Shown here one piece after another: positions 19,531 through 31,559 of a stretch of DNA of 64,000 bases. The number at the start of each line of letters is the position of its first letter. The stretch's first letter is position 1. Under the pieces are notes generated by a model. That model saw nothing but the letters and a program-made list of their open reading frames with translations. It did no database searches and had not been told where the DNA came from. Both the position numbers and the translations under genes were made by a program. This stretch comes from Chelydra serpentina. Its lineage: Eukaryota > Chordata > Testudines > Chelydridae. The stretch is taken from positions 26,415,001 to 26,479,000 of the forward strand of contig JBAIAC010000004.1 in assembly GCA_037349315.1 (NCBI GenBank). The letters run 5' to 3'.

Positions 19531-19700
19531 GAGGGCGCAGTTATCTAGTAGTTAGAACAGGTGACTGGGAGATAGGATTCCTGTTCTCAACATCTAGCCA
19601 AGCCACTGACTTCCCATGTGATCTTGGGCAAATCACTTAAATTCTCTGTGCTTAAGTTTGCTCATCTGTAAAGTGGGGATAGTAAAACAAAGCTGTGAAT
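19531..19700 (+). mobile_element. MIR-like SINE
   Basis: TGTGATCTTGGGCAAATCAC, then TCTCTGTGCTTAAGTTTGCT and CATCTGTAAAGTGGGGATA follow the core and 3' part of MIR-type (CORE) SINEs. The upstream part, AGTAGTTAGAACAGGTGACTGG, is the tRNA-derived head, weakened by age. Confidence 0.65.
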
Positions 19701-21919
19701 AATACTGTTATTATGGAGCACCATAAATATCCCCACTGCTCTATAGAACATATAAAGAGACAAGGCCTGTGCCCTGGAGAGTTACACAGGACAATGGTTC
19801 ATGCAGAAGGAGATGCATGGACATTCTTGGGGAAGATATGTTGGAAGCCTTGATGAAATAAGGGAGTTAGGGAGAGGTTTGAAAGAGGATAGAGAGGGTG
19901 CTTGGTGCATAAGAAGTGTTCAAGCATGAAACATGGCTAAAAGATAAGAGTGGGAGGAGACATGTGGGGCCAAATCTTACTTTTAATTACACCAGTATAA
20001 AGCTGCAGTAACTTCTCTGAAGTTAATGGAAGATTGAACGGAGAGTGGAATTTTGCCCAAAAGGAGCAGTTAGGAGAGAGCATGCAGATGTGCAGAGGGA
20101 CTACAGTCAGAACAGAATAAAATGTCTGAGGAAAAGGTTATGTGTTGCCTTGCCTAATGTTTAATACCCTTTTCAAAGCGTGACACACACCTGCCAAAGT
20201 GTAGGAGGTGATTCTGTATCAGTGACCTGACCTTCCTCCCACACACAGAGCCAATGTCTTTACCTTGAATCCTACTCAACATCCTGAGAATGCAGGAAGA
20301 ATCAGAGACTGCACTGCATCCGTTCTTCACGGTCTGAGAAATACATCTTGATTTCAGCAAGAACTGGGTCATAGACATGTGTGTGCAGAGCAATGCTGAA
20401 CACACTGCTGGCACTAAAAAAAAAGACGCATCTCTGATAATAACAAAGCTACGCTCTCTCCAACTCCTGAATAACTCTGGTCTCCTAGACCCAAATCCAA
20501 AAGGGGACTTAGACATTGCAACACAGTAATGCAGAGCCTAATTTTTAGGCAGCTACTGCCCAGCAGAATCCACAAACCTTGGGGTGGACTAGGCTCCCTA
20601 TACAATGCATGGGGAGAATTGGGCACCTAAGTATGGGATCCATAATAGTCAGCAAGCCGAGGGAAGGGAGGGGCGGCACCTATCCAATAGCAGATGCCAA
20701 AGACAGGGGTGTGTCCTCAGCCCCACCCCTCTCAGGGAGTGCAGATGCCCAGAGGCAGAAATGTAAGGTAGCAGCTGGGAGGTGTGCTTCCTAGCCCTGC
20801 GCCAGCTAGAGTGCTACAAACAACAGTAAGGCTGCAGTGCCTCAGACTAGCCCCCTCAGTACAATCCCACCCAAGACCTTAGCTATGCACTTGGATGGCT
20901 AACTAGTGCCACAGTGGCCACATGCTATTTTTAGATGCTAGCTTGAGCCAAGCTAGCCTGTGTACATCTACCTGATCTGGGAATTACCCCCCTCAGCGGC
21001 TGTATAGAGATACCCTTAGGTGCCTTGGGGACTTCAATGGAAGAAATGTAGGTGCAAATGGATTTTAGGTGCCTCCAGGGTTAGAAGGTAGCAGAGCAGG
21101 GGTTTTGAGGCTCAGTGGTACCTAAAATTTGGACTTAGATGCCTAAAGTAGGTGTCTAAGTCCTTTTGTGGTGTGTCATGGCTTGAGGCCATCCCAGATT
21201 TCTTCAGCCATTACCGAGTTACCCTTTTCTAGCAAATGAGAAGGATGATAATTCTCACTTCCATCAGGCCCCCTTAAATCTTTAAGGGCCTAAATTCAGG
21301 ATCAGAGAAAAATTGTTTCCAACTTTAGAGTCTATCAGCTACCAGATTCCCAGGTGACGTATCCTTTCTCGAACCTGAGGAAAACTCTTTAAGGTAAATA
21401 CACTTATTAAGATTTCCCCCAGCTTGTTTTTCCTTAATGCTATCAGGATGATTTTCTTTCTCATATGCTCCCATTATACACTTCAGTTCAGGTACGTCTA
21501 AACTCTATGTAGGAAGCATGGAAAACCCAACCAAAATTTCAAGGATAAAATATTCCTCAAAAGAAAGTTTGCATTTACTATCATACGAAATTAGGTCTTA
21601 CTTGACTCCCATGGAAGCCAGGTAGTGCTACTCTCCCTTTGAGATACATTTCTTAATTCCCATTTAGGAAAAAGTTAATGAAACCTAGGAATCTTAACTT
21701 AAAAGTGTGAGACACTCTGTCACAGGCTGTCATGTGCTAGGACCCTGTATAGACATACCATGTGGTCTTTATTAGCTCCAACTCAGAAGTATAAAAGGTT
21801 TGAACGTCTCCCTGAGGCAGAGAGTACATGGAACAGGGAAGGAACTTAGGAATAGCCAAGCTCAGTTGGGAATTCAGAGGGAAGTGTATAATTCTTATTT
21901 AAGGTTGAAATATACAGTG

Positions 21920-21952
<33 letters not shown>

Positions 21953-22057
21953 GTGGGTGGGTGGGTGTCCACAAGCTCAGTTAGGAACAGGATTGAAATT
22001 CCACCTGTGTACATCCTCAAATTATACACCTTCCTCAGGGTGAGTGAAATGTCCTTG
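19701..22057. other. Mostly unique non-coding sequence
   Basis: No gene recognised. Near 21000-21180 are loose GGTGCCT/AGGTGCC units related to the short palindromic repeats found elsewhere. A minus-strand frame at 20154-20516 has no recognisable domain and I do not call it. Confidence 0.4.
21918..21965. repeat. Compound microsatellite
   Basis: (GT)n followed by (TA)n and three GGGT units. Confidence 0.9.
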
Positions 22058-23175
22058 TGTGACGGAGGGCTGCACTCACTGCACGCATGGCGCCTCCTCC
22101 TGGTCTTTTGGGGAATAGCTCACCAGGTCAACACCTCCCCCTGCAGTTGCAAGCTGTCACTCCACTTCTGTCTCTAGCCCCTCTCTTGCTCTAGGAGCTG
22201 CTGCGGCCTTTTCGTAATTCAGCCCTCCAGCCAGGTCGCTATCCCCTTCCAGGGTATCAAAGTCGTTCCTCTCCAGCAGTCCTAGGCAATCTGTCCATTC
22301 ACTGCGTTATAGTGCCACTTCCTCTGTGGCTGGCAGGGGAACCCAGCCCCCCCACTCTGGCTCAGGGATCCAGGGCCGGCGCTCCCATTAGGCGACCCGG
22401 TCGCCTAGGGCACCGGGATTTGGGGGGCGGCAACTCCCGGCGGCGATTCTAAACGCCGCCAAGAGGAGCTGCTGCCCCTGCTGCCGGCTGAGGTGAGCTG
22501 CCACGGGCGGGGAGCCGAGCCCGCCGCGGCCTGCGGGGGGAGCGGGGAGCCGAGCCCAGCGCCCCTGCCGCGGTCCGCGGGAGGGGGGGATGGGGAGCCA
22601 AGCCCAGCACCCCCGCCGCAGTCCGCGGGGGGTGGGGAGCCGAGCTCTGCCCCTGCGCCACAGCCCGCGGGCAGGTGGGGAGGCTGTCACGGGCAGGGGG
22701 GTGGTTTGCCACTGAGGGGTGTGGAGCTGACTGCTGCGGGGGGCGGCATTAGCTCGGGGGGTGGGGGGGCGCAGGGCTGGTGCAAGGAAGTTTCGCCTGC
22801 AGCGCGAAACTTCCTTGCACCGGCCCTGCAGGGTCCCTCTAGCCAGCAGACCTTACTGCCTCTCACTGAGCCCTTTCCTTATCATCTGCGGCTCCCAGAA
22901 AGTAACTGTGGACTATTTGTCCCTATAGCCTCCAAAGACACTTCCCTTCTCCCAGGGAGTGACTCAGACTTTCCCAGCAGCCCTCTTTCTGCTTTCAATT
23001 TCTTGTCTTTATAGTCCCAGCTCAGGTCATTCCTCTGCAGGTTGGCTTCCTCATGCAGTCAGAGGATTACTTGGCCACCTGATTCCCCTCAGCTGTGGCT
23101 TGGTGGGTTAATTAGCCCCCTTCTCACTCTCCATTAACCCTTTCCCGGCAAGTGTGAGGTAAACACCCCATCACA
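22058..23175. mobile_element. LTR-like terminal repeat, interrupted by a hAT element
   Basis: Starts TGTGACGGAGGGCTGCACTC and ends GTAAACACCCCATCACA, with the TG...CA ends of a retroviral-type LTR. The inner segment GGCGCCTCCTCCTGGTC is shared with a fragment at 54871-55025, and the end is shared in reverse with 34607 onwards, so this is a dispersed family. A hAT element at 22371-22828 interrupts it. No flanking direct repeat was found, so the outer ends are less certain. No viral coding sequence is present. Confidence 0.5.
22371..22828. mobile_element. hAT element (CAGGGCCGGC family)
   Basis: A 458-bp GC-rich non-autonomous element starting CAGGGCCGGCGCTCCC and ending TTGCACCGGCCCTG. Flanks CAGGGATC (22363-22370) and CAGGGTCC (22829-22836) agree at 6 of 8 positions. 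Its right end contains an inner palindrome, GCAAGGAAGTTTCGC against GCGAAACTTCCTTGC. The open frames across it are products of GC-rich composition. Confidence 0.8.
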
Positions 23176-26100
23176 CCATGGCAGATTTGTGGTTATCAAG
23201 TGAGATTAAGAACGTCTGGGATATTCCATTGCAGTGTTGCAAATTCTTGCATTTGTAACTGGGGCAACCTTAATTCTGGTGTTTCCTATCTCTGGAGTGT
23301 TTGACTTTGCAACCTTGATATTCTTTTAATGTAGTTTCTTGTGTGTAATTTCCCAGGTTTTTTTTAAAAAGCTAACCGAAAAAGTAGCCATTCTATCATG
23401 TGGACCCATACTGACTCCCTCATGGTTCATCGGCAGGGTTGGTATCTTTAGGTCCACAGCACAGCCCTCTGCCACTTCAGCTAACAGAGCAACTGACAGT
23501 GGAGGTAAGTTGTTATCCTCTACGTAAGTCAACCATTAGAAGGAAATGAGGCATACATTTTGTCAGTGGGCTTCACAGCTGAGGAATGGGGAGATGCAGG
23601 AATCTTGAGCTTCGTTCCAGGGGGATTGAGGGGACTGTCTGCTGTCCGGTACAGATACTTGGCCCCTCCAGCTTGTCCTTTTCCTAGTCCCAGTCTCCTC
23701 TCAACCCCTCTCACCTTCTTTATAGTGGCACAAAGCTCCAAGCTGGGGCTGAACGCCATCCGGAGAAGGCGTTTGAACCGTGATCCTGTTGGACTTCCTC
23801 ACCCCTACAAGGGTGAACTAAATGAGGACCTGCCTGGAGGGCCAAGTGAGCAGAAGAGAGAGACAATCACAGAGTGAGCTGAGAGCAGGAGCAGGGTACA
23901 CAATGTAATGAGAGCTACTTTCCCAGGTCCAGACACAAAGAGGAGCACTAGTGGTGAGTGGGAACCCCATTGCACTCAGCTTCCCTTTGGTTGTTTGAAG
24001 GAGTAAAAGGCAAAATAAACCTTCTGATTTGCCTGAAATTTGTATGCACCCTTGGTTCAAGCTGTCTCATCCCTTTATTCAGTTTTGGAGCTGTCATTCT
24101 ATGTTTCTGCTGTGTTTGGGGAACCACCGAGAAGCTGTTTCATAGCTTGATTAACACCTATTAATTCCTAGAGTTTCAATAAGAAACTGTGTCACTTGGT
24201 GGCTGAAGCGTTCATGTGTTTCAGAGATTCTGTATTCAAATTTGTTAAGACTGAATTATTACTATGCCAAATTCTGCCTTCAGGTGTGCAGGTACAACTT
24301 CTATTGCAGCCGACAAGCCAGACCCTTGACTGAGCTGGGGTTGCTTTGTGCTGCTTCAGGCTGTTAAGCAACCCTACAGTCAATGTAACCATTCATGAAA
24401 GGACCTCTGGTGCCATAGAGCCACTCTTGCAGCTCCCACACCACCCACAGTGAACAGCCCTCTGGCTGTTCTAAGTCATGCTGGGGTGGGGTAGACCGGT
24501 GCCCAATCGGTCCAGAATCTGAAGGGAGATGTGGCACAAAGGTGGTTTAAAGGTTCTGCTACGCAGCCCCAGCTGGGCTGTCCCGTGCCCTCTTTGGGCG
24601 AAGCAGAGATCCGAGGTTCTATACTCCTGTATCAGAGGGAAGAATTCATCCCAACAATACTAGACTTTCTTTGAACTTTTCCCCTTCGTTGTGACTTTCG
24701 ATTAATTGCTCCCATTTTTGTAAAGCAAAAATTGCTCAGAAAAACAACAAAGAGATCTTTGTTAAGCTAATGAGACTGGAAATGAAGGTGGCAACTTGCC
24801 AGGCTCATCTAAGACCATTTGGCACGAACAAGGGAAGATTTGCCCATGCACAGGGCAATAAGAAAGTGAAACATACTGGGCAATAAGAAAGTGAAACATA
24901 CATTATCATCCAAGCTGCTGACTAAATGCAATGACAAGAAATTAAGAGCTGAATGAGAGTTCTAATTCTGTATTGGAGGAAGGAAAACACTGGCACTATG
25001 GGTCAGATTTTGCTGGCAGTTACTCTAATGAACCTCAACTGAAGTCTGTGGGATTGCAGGCAGCATGCGGCAAAGAGGATTGAACATAAAGGTCATCCAC
25101 ATAAAGAGGGCAAAGGATGTGGGCAGCCATGTTATTTTTAATAAATAGTATTTAGCAAATAGTGATTTATGGGATGCAAATCACGAGTTTGATGACTAGA
25201 GGGCAATTTGCATTTCTGACTACCTGATTTGCATGTCCAGTCATGGTAACTGTGTACACAAATTAGGTATGCAACTGCAGGCTAGTATTTTTAAAAATCA
25301 GACCTATTATTGAGGTTCTGGTTTACATAGTTTGCATAACTTAGCGGGGGCGGGGAAACAAAGGTGAACTAAAGAGCATTTTACCTGCCGTGAGGATTTG
25401 GTCAGAGTGCTGGGTTTCTTTTGGAGGCATTGATAGCACAATTAACAACTAAAAGAGTAGTGGGAAATGCATTTCATGACTTGCATCAAATTCTGCACAG
25501 AAGTGGGCACCTGCAGTGACCATTGCAGTCAGTGGGTCAGGTCCTCTCCACTAGCTGCTGCAGAGACACATAGAAACTTGAATGCAGAGCAAGGCAAGTG
25601 ACTGAGGAACCAGGTTTCAGCTCCACTATTTTGCTTTCTAAATGGTTGGGTCACACTACACCCTGTTTTACCAAATCCAGCTAATCAAAGATCTTGATTA
25701 AATAAGGACGCGTTTTCCCCCTCGGGACTCTATTGTACTCTTCCCTGCACTCACACAGAGTGACGTCCATATCCCCTGGCTAGCTTCCAAGACCAACTAA
25801 CTGCAGAGGACCACATTGCTCGGTTTCCCCAAGGCCAGCTTCCACTCAGACTCACTGAACCCGGGTTCCCAGCTACGGGGCATAAGATAGGGAGGCCAGC
25901 CATATCTGCCAGAGCTGAGGCTAGAACGAAGGTCTCTTGTCCCCCACTCCTCTGTGCTAAGCACTAAACTCACAATCTCTCTCCCACCTTGTTTTTCAGA
26001 TGGGTTCAGCCATGTCCCAGGCTCTTCAGGGCCCTACTGTGCTTGTAAATTTTATTGACTCTTTTTTGCTAACGATTTGGGATCTCAAACATGGTAGTTA

Positions 26101-26765
26101 TCTGCGGAGCTATTCAGCGTTTAGGAAAGCAGCAGGTACAGCACCATTTCTCTTTAAATGCTTTTGCAGGATCAATGAACTAAACTGACAGAAGCCTGTC
26201 TGGCTTTGCAGATGCAGACAGCTTCTGATACTGAAATCCTAGCAACATGTTGTCTGACTGTAGAGCTCCCTGTTTTACACTCATTACAGATGACTGAGCA
26301 GATGGGGACACTTGTTTGCTATAGAGATGCCTTGATCTTATAGTGAAACCATTAAGTCACTATGCTTTTGTTGACTGGTGCCAACAGCAATATTGTGTGA
26401 CATGTGGATGGACAGGAATATTTTAGAAACTTTATAGGAATCAGGTTTTTCTAGTCATCTGAACCCTGTTATTCATACAGTCACAAAAGCTCCTTCAATT
26501 ATAACTCCAGCAAGTACCTGCTTTCTTGATAGTGTGGTTGGACAAGAGTTGTTATTACCCAATTTCCCAAGGCCTTCTGGAGCCACTCTCCTGTCGAAAA
26601 TGCCCAGGAAAATGAATCCTGTCTTGTATTTAAACAGTATTTATGACTAAAAGCAAAACATGCAAAATTCCTCTGTTTCAAAAGAGTGTCTAGATGTTGA
26701 TGGAATAGACCTGGAGAAGATGTTATCTTGGCACACTTGACTGCTAATTTACACATGCTATCACA
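23176..26765. other. Mostly unique non-coding sequence
   Basis: No convincing exon or RNA gene in 3.6 kb. Around 25000-25060 and 25900-25970 are faint traces of old SINE-like repeats (the latter in reverse). A tandem repeat lies at 24853-24902. Confidence 0.4.
24853..24902. repeat. 25-bp tandem duplication
   Basis: GGGCAATAAGAAAGTGAAAC plus ATACT, present twice in tandem with near identity. Confidence 0.85.
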
Positions 26766-26773
26766 CAAGCTAT

Positions 26774-27179
26774 CAGGGCCGGCTCCAGGCACCTGCCGAC
26801 CAAGCATGTGCTTGGAGTGGCACCTTCTAAGGGGCGGCCAATCTTGGGGCAGTGGGGTGGCACTTGAGGGTAGGGGGGTTGTTTTGGTGGGGTGGCGCGC
26901 GGGTTTTTTTTTTTTGTTTCAGTGGGGCAGCGCTCAGGGGGGTGTTGTTTCAGCAGGGTGGCGCTCAGGGGAGGTTGTTTTGGCGGGGCAGCGCTTGGAG
27001 GGGTTGTTTCAGCGGGGCGGCGCTGGTGGGGGTGTTTGTTTCAGCGGGGTTGCGCGCAGGGTTTTTTTTGTTTTTGTTTCAGCAGGGTGGCTCTCGAGGG
27101 GAATGTTTTTGTTTCGGCGGGGTGGCGCTCGGTTTTTTTTTTTTTGCTTGGGGTGGCAAAAAAGTTTGAGCCGGCCCTG
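26774..27179. mobile_element. hAT element (CAGGGCCGGC family)
   Basis: 406 bp from CAGGGCCGGCTCCAGG to GAGCCGGCCCTG. Flanks CAAGCTAT (26766-26773) and CAAGCTGT (27180-27187) agree at 7 of 8. The inside holds about eight degenerate units of GGGG-GGCGCTC-GGG with T-rich runs. Confidence 0.9.
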
Positions 27180-27271
27180 CAAGCTGTCTACATTAAGCGC
27201 TGAACCAGAGATTACCCTCCTTTATCTAGCCTAAACTGATGATTTAGCAGAGACTGTCACATTTGAAGAGA

Positions 27272-27303
27272 CCTACTTGTTTTGTTTTGTTTTGTTTTGT
27301 TTT
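27272..27303. repeat. (TTTTG)n microsatellite
   Basis: About five to six TTTTG units. Confidence 0.9.
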
Positions 27304-28180
27304 CCTTTGGGCATGGAACAATTTAAAATCTATGAGCCACATCCAGCATTCTTTTCTCAGGCAAGATTCCAGCTGGAGTTAATGAAAGTTCTGTCTGACT
27401 ACTACTAATACTGGAATTCTGTCCTTTCGAAATTCAGGAGACAACGTGTTTATAATCTCTGGCCTGAATCCTGGATTGCTAACTAACTTTTATGAGAAAC
27501 CACACAATCACATAGTCTGATATGCTACATATATTAAAGAAAAAAGATTTAGGAAGTTCTAGAGAGTTTAATTAAAAAAACAAAAAGATTCAAATTATTT
27601 TTGCATGCGCTTACCCATACAGCCAGGTGCCTCATGAATCCAGCAATCTAGGGCTCAGAGGGAACCATCAAAAACCTCTAAAACCAACTTTTAAATAGAA
27701 TTTTTGTGTCTAAAAATGTCAGTGTTTCAAGGATAACTAGCTTGGGACCTCCTAAGGCTAAAACAAAGTCTGTGTCCCCCTTTGGGAAGCTGGGACTCTA
27801 CTTTTTCCAATTGTGTAAAGTTCCTATTTCTAGTCTTGCAGGGCTGTGAGGCTTGAGATTAAAGTTATGATCTAGGAAAGCTGTCATTGGCCTAGGACTG
27901 AATATTGCAGTGAAGGAGGTATGCTGGGGGGCATGTCTGGAGCCCTGCGGTGCTCCAGCAATTCTCAGCTGGCAGACGTATATGGTAGTGCTGTAAACCT
28001 GCATTCCCCAGTCCTGTGCCAGTTGTGAGTATGGCCAGTGACCCAGTGTAACGGAAATCACCTCAAACCTGCTCTAATTTATGATGGCTGCAAGAGGCCT
28101 CAGCAGCCTAAGATCTGCAGGGTGTGCGTGGAAAAAACTGGCATTATCTTTACCCAGCCACAAGGAGTGGAGTAGCATAG
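27304..28180. other. Non-coding stretch, nothing recognised
   Basis: No gene, repeat end or structure that I can support. Confidence 0.4.
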
Positions 28181-28188
28181 GGGCCAGT

Positions 28189-28902
28189 CAGAGCCGGCTC
28201 CAGGCACCAGCCTACCAAGCATGTGCTTGGGGCGGCACCTGGAGGGGGGGCGGCACTTAAGGTTTTTAGTTTCTTTTATAAATTAAAAAACAAAACAAAA
28301 ACTTCCTCTGACGCCCCTGCCGGGGCAGCGGGGCGGTGGCGTGCTCCTCTCCCCGCCGCACCCGGCGGGGGCAGCGGGGCCGCCGGCGTGCTCTGCTCCC
28401 GGCGGAGGCAGCGGGGCCGCCGGCGTGCTCCGTTCCCCGCCAGCGTGCTCCGCTCCCCGGCAGCGTGCTCTGCTCCCGGCGGGGGCAGCGGGGCCGCCGG
28501 CGTGCTCCGCTCCCGGCGGGGACAGCGGGGCCGCCGGCATGCTCCGCTCCCCGCCGGGGCAGCGGGGCCGTTGGCGTGCTCCTCTCCCCGCCGGCATGCT
28601 CTGCTCCCGGCGGGGGCAGCGGGGCCGCCATGCTCCGCTCCCCGCCGGGGCAGCGGGGCCGCCGGCGTGCTCCGCTCCCCGCCGGCGCCCCGCCCGGGGC
28701 AGCGGGGCCGCCGGCGTGCTCCGTGCCCCGCCCCCCGCCCAGGCAGCGGGGCAGCGGGCATGCCGTTGCCCCCCTCCCCGCATTTTGGCGGGGCAGCGTT
28801 TTTTTGGGGGGGTGTTTTGGCCGGCGTTGGGGGGGGGGGGCGGCGCTTGTGGGTTTTGTTTTGTTTTTGCTTGGGGCGGCCGAAAAGCTAGGGCCGGCCC
28901 TG
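28189..28902. mobile_element. hAT element (CAGGGCCGGC family) with GC-rich array
   Basis: 714 bp from CAGAGCCGGCTCCAGGC to AGGGCCGGCCCTG. GGGCCAGT is repeated exactly at 28181-28188 and 28903-28910. Its centre (28320-28760) is a minisatellite. Long frames on both strands are by-products of the stop-poor GC-rich array. Confidence 0.95.
28320..28760. repeat. GC-rich minisatellite inside a hAT element
   Basis: Roughly ten variable-length units built on GCAGCGGGGCCGCCGGCGTG followed by CTCCGCTCCCCGCCGG. Unit length varies between about 35 and 60 bp. Confidence 0.88.
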
Positions 28903-29026
28903 GGGCCAGTACCAGAGCTCTATGCCACCAAAATAATCTCCTTGTGCTGGGGAGATCCTCCCATAATCAGATGCACCAGCCCTATGGTCACTTTGCATCA
29001 AGAGAGTGGCAGAAAGTGGCTGCAGC

Positions 29027-29374
29027 CAGGGCCGGTGCAAGGAAGTTTCATGCCCTAGGCGAAACTTCCTTGCACCAGCCCTCTGCCCCCAACCCCAGCT
29101 AATGCCGCCCCACCCCAGCCAGCCCCCTCCGCCCCCACGGGAGCTCAGCCACCCCCGCCCGCAGGCCGCGGGAGCTGAGTGGGGAGCCGGGAGGCAGGGG
29201 GGCAGCTCGCCGCGGCTGCCTCCCGGCTTCCCACTCAGCGGCTGAGCAGGGAGGCAGGGTGGCGGCTCGCCGCGGCTGCCTCCCGGCTGCCTCCCAGGGG
29301 GGCCGCCTGCCGCCCCCCAAATCCTGGTGCCCTGGGCGACCGCCTACAGCCGCCTAGTGATAGCGCCAGCCCTG
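29027..29374. mobile_element. hAT element (CAGGGCCGGC family), reverse relative to 22371
   Basis: 348 bp from CAGGGCCGGTGCAAGGAAG to AGTGATAGCGCCAGCCCTG. Flanks GCTGCAGC (29019-29026) and GCTCCAGC (29375-29382) agree at 7 of 8. The inner palindrome GCAAGGAAGTTTC...GAAACTTCCTTGC is at the left here, which shows the orientation. Confidence 0.9.
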
Positions 29375-29382
29375 GCTCCAGC

Positions 29383-29763
29383 ACAGCTGAGGAAGAATAT
29401 ATTAGACTCTTTGCATCCGAGAGGAAAGAAACCAGAGGCAATATGCTCTGAAATGGACATTAACATGGAGATAGGGGAATTCTTCAGTTGGTTCTTGCCA
29501 ATCCCAAACATTCAGAACTTCTGAGTCAGGGCCCTAAAATCCTCTGTTGGCTTAAAAGTAATAATATGCTTGGGGTTATTTAGCTTCTGACCTTCAAATC
29601 TTTTTGACTTTCATTTTCAAGCATTCCTCCATAACAATGAAGGCTGGAAACTTACTTTTTTGCAATAAAAGCTGAGGTTCTGGTGTCTTCACATGACTCC
29701 AGGGTCTAGAGATTTAAGAAAAACACCAAGGAACTTGGTGCCTTGCATAGTGTCAAGTATGGT
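29383..29763. other. Non-coding stretch, nothing recognised
   Basis: Nothing beyond an AATAAA at about 29664, for which no transcript is apparent. Confidence 0.4.
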
Positions 29764-29856
29764 GTTGCATCTGAAGAAGTGGACTTTTTACTCACGAAAG
29801 CTTATGCCCAAATAAATCTGTTCGTCTTTAAGGTGCCACCGGACTCCTCGTTATTA
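29764..29856 (+). mobile_element. Penelope-like tail
   Basis: GCATCTGAAGAAGTGGACTT, then CGAAAGCTTATGCCCAAATAA and AAGGTGCCACCGGACTCCTC: the shared Penelope tail, about 93 bp. Confidence 0.75.
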
Positions 29857-29894
29857 CAAAGGAACTTGAGACTTCTGATCAAATTGTGAGAGTT

Positions 29895-29972
29895 CACAAC
29901 TCTGTAAATTGGAAGTCACTCCCTTGAAGTCTATGGGATGGCACCAATTTACACCAGCTGAGGATCTGGCCA
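29895..29972. repeat. Short palindromic repeat, degraded
   Basis: Ends TTACACCAGCTGAGGATCTGG, the right half of a short palindromic repeat whose fuller copy is at 48533-48612. Confidence 0.45.
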
Positions 29973-29985
29973 TGTGACCTTGAGG

Positions 29986-30108
29986 TAGGGTGACCAGATG
30001 TCCTGATTTTATAGGGACAGTCCCGATTTTTGGGTCTTTTTCTTACATAGGCTCCTATTACCCCCCACTCCCATCCTGATTTTTCACACTTGCTGTCTGG
30101 TCACCCTA
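29986..30108. mobile_element. hAT MITE (TAGGGTG family), copy 3
   Basis: Starts TAGGGTGACCAGATGTCC, ends TGTCTGGTCACCCTA, inverse to copies 1, 2 and 4. CCTTGAGG is repeated exactly at 29978-29985 and 30109-30116. Confidence 0.94.
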
Positions 30109-30116
30109 CCTTGAGG

Positions 30117-30655
30117 CCTGGAGAATTGGATGATAAAATCAGAGCAGTAGGGCCTGAACACAAGGGCCTGAACGATGGGAGAGGATAACTTGGAGCTGAA
30201 TCCAAATCTGAAGACAAGTGCAGGAGATTTCATTTAATATGGTGTAAAGGATTGGTATTTTGCAGAAAAATGCTACTAGGATACACTTGTTGTAAGAACA
30301 AAGGCAGTTAAACAACAATCTTTGCCATTTATGTCTGATTTTTATCATTCACAGAACCTATGAAAAGGAGACATCTCAATGGACTTAAGTTAAAAGAAAT
30401 ATTTTTGAATTGTCACTCGCTTCTAATTTTTCATTTAGGCTTAATGGACACATTACTGAAATAGATATGCAGTTTATGTACTCTGTGTCAATTGCATCAC
30501 TTTTACAGGTGCTGCAATTTGTTTCTTTTTCTCCAGTGTAATATTTCAGCAGATTTCTTTCCCATTTTTGTCTTTAGAAAACAGATTCACTGTAATGTCA
30601 TCTCTCTCCTCTTAGTTTTTATATTAAGATGACACTGAAACATTCTAATTAGTGA
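30117..30655. other. Non-coding stretch, nothing recognised
   Basis: AT-rich, no feature supported. Confidence 0.4.
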
Positions 30656-30738
30656 CAAAGGGTCCTGTGGCACTTTATAGACTAACAGAGGTATTGAAGC
30701 ATAAGCTTTCGTGGGTGAATACCCACTTCTTCGGATTC
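30656..30738 (-). mobile_element. Penelope-like tail
   Basis: GGGTCCTGTGGCACTTTATA, then GCATAAGCTTTCGTGGGTGA and ACCCACTTCTTCGGAT, reverse orientation. The flanking ATTCTAATTAGTG at about 30642-30654 recurs at 30736-30748, marking the insertion site. Confidence 0.82.
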
Positions 30739-30748
30739 TAATTAGTGT

Positions 30749-31559
30749 TATTCATTATGCCCCTATGGATATTACGCTGTACTGAACAACTGGTGCTTTG
30801 CTATGTGGGATAAGCATTATATTTAGTAATATTCTTAATTGAAAAGTCTAGAAATAAAGAATTGCTAAACCACCAGAAAGGATGTTTGTGCAGAATGTAT
30901 CTGTGCTGCAACCTTGATTAGCTTATTTTATTGCCTTGTAGACTCATTTTTAAGCAAACGATATAATGTGGAATAATGGGTGTGCATAGCGAACTTGCTG
31001 ATGCACAGAGAGCACCCACAAGCACACAAGAAAATAGTCTATTGTCTGATGCCAGAGATAATTTCTAAGGGGGATACCCATGGTTGCCGTCTTCTGATGC
31101 AGGATACAACTGGCTCCAGGGGCATTATTGACACCAAGGGGCATTATTCTATCCCTCGTGGGAAGTGAGTAGGGCCCCTGCAGAGGGCCCTAGCTTCTGG
31201 GACACTCCCCCCACCTCGAGCATTATGAGAAGGGCCCACCAGGGGAAAGAAATTCCATGTTCTCAGAGCTCACCCTTAGCCCCAGGATGCTAGTTTGGGA
31301 GGATGCTAGTGGTGGAAAGAATCGGTGCCAAATGAATTTAGAAAAAGTTTTGAGCTCCAGCCTCCTCTCATAAGGACAGGACAAGTCCTTGAACTTCTCA
31401 GGCATCTTCTTCAGAATGTGACTGAGGGCACCATCCTCCCACACGTGCCCCGCAAAGACTGTTGCTGCTTTGGGAGAGAGGAGACCTCATGGCTAGACTG
31501 AGTCTGACCTTCTGCACAACAAAGGCCATAGGAATCCACCCAGTAATTCCTGCAACAAG
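30749..31559. other. Non-coding stretch, nothing recognised
   Basis: No gene recognised. The minus-strand frames near 31223-31444 do not resemble a known domain. Confidence 0.4.

Noticed and set aside
20154..20516. 120-codon minus-strand frame
   Set aside because: No motif, no splice context and no repeat identity; likely accidental.
22388..23014. Frames of 87-173 codons around 22.4-23.0 kb
   Set aside because: They cross the boundary between a hAT element and an LTR-like repeat; no gene could span this.
26728..27234. Frames of about 100-168 codons rich in glycine and phenylalanine
   Set aside because: Inside a hAT element with GGGGTGGCGCTC-like units and T runs; composition effect.
28266..29102. 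Open frames of 120-250 codons on several frames over 28.2-29.1 kb
   Set aside because: They overlap on both strands inside a GC-rich minisatellite of a hAT element; proline/arginine/alanine repeats reflect composition, not a gene.
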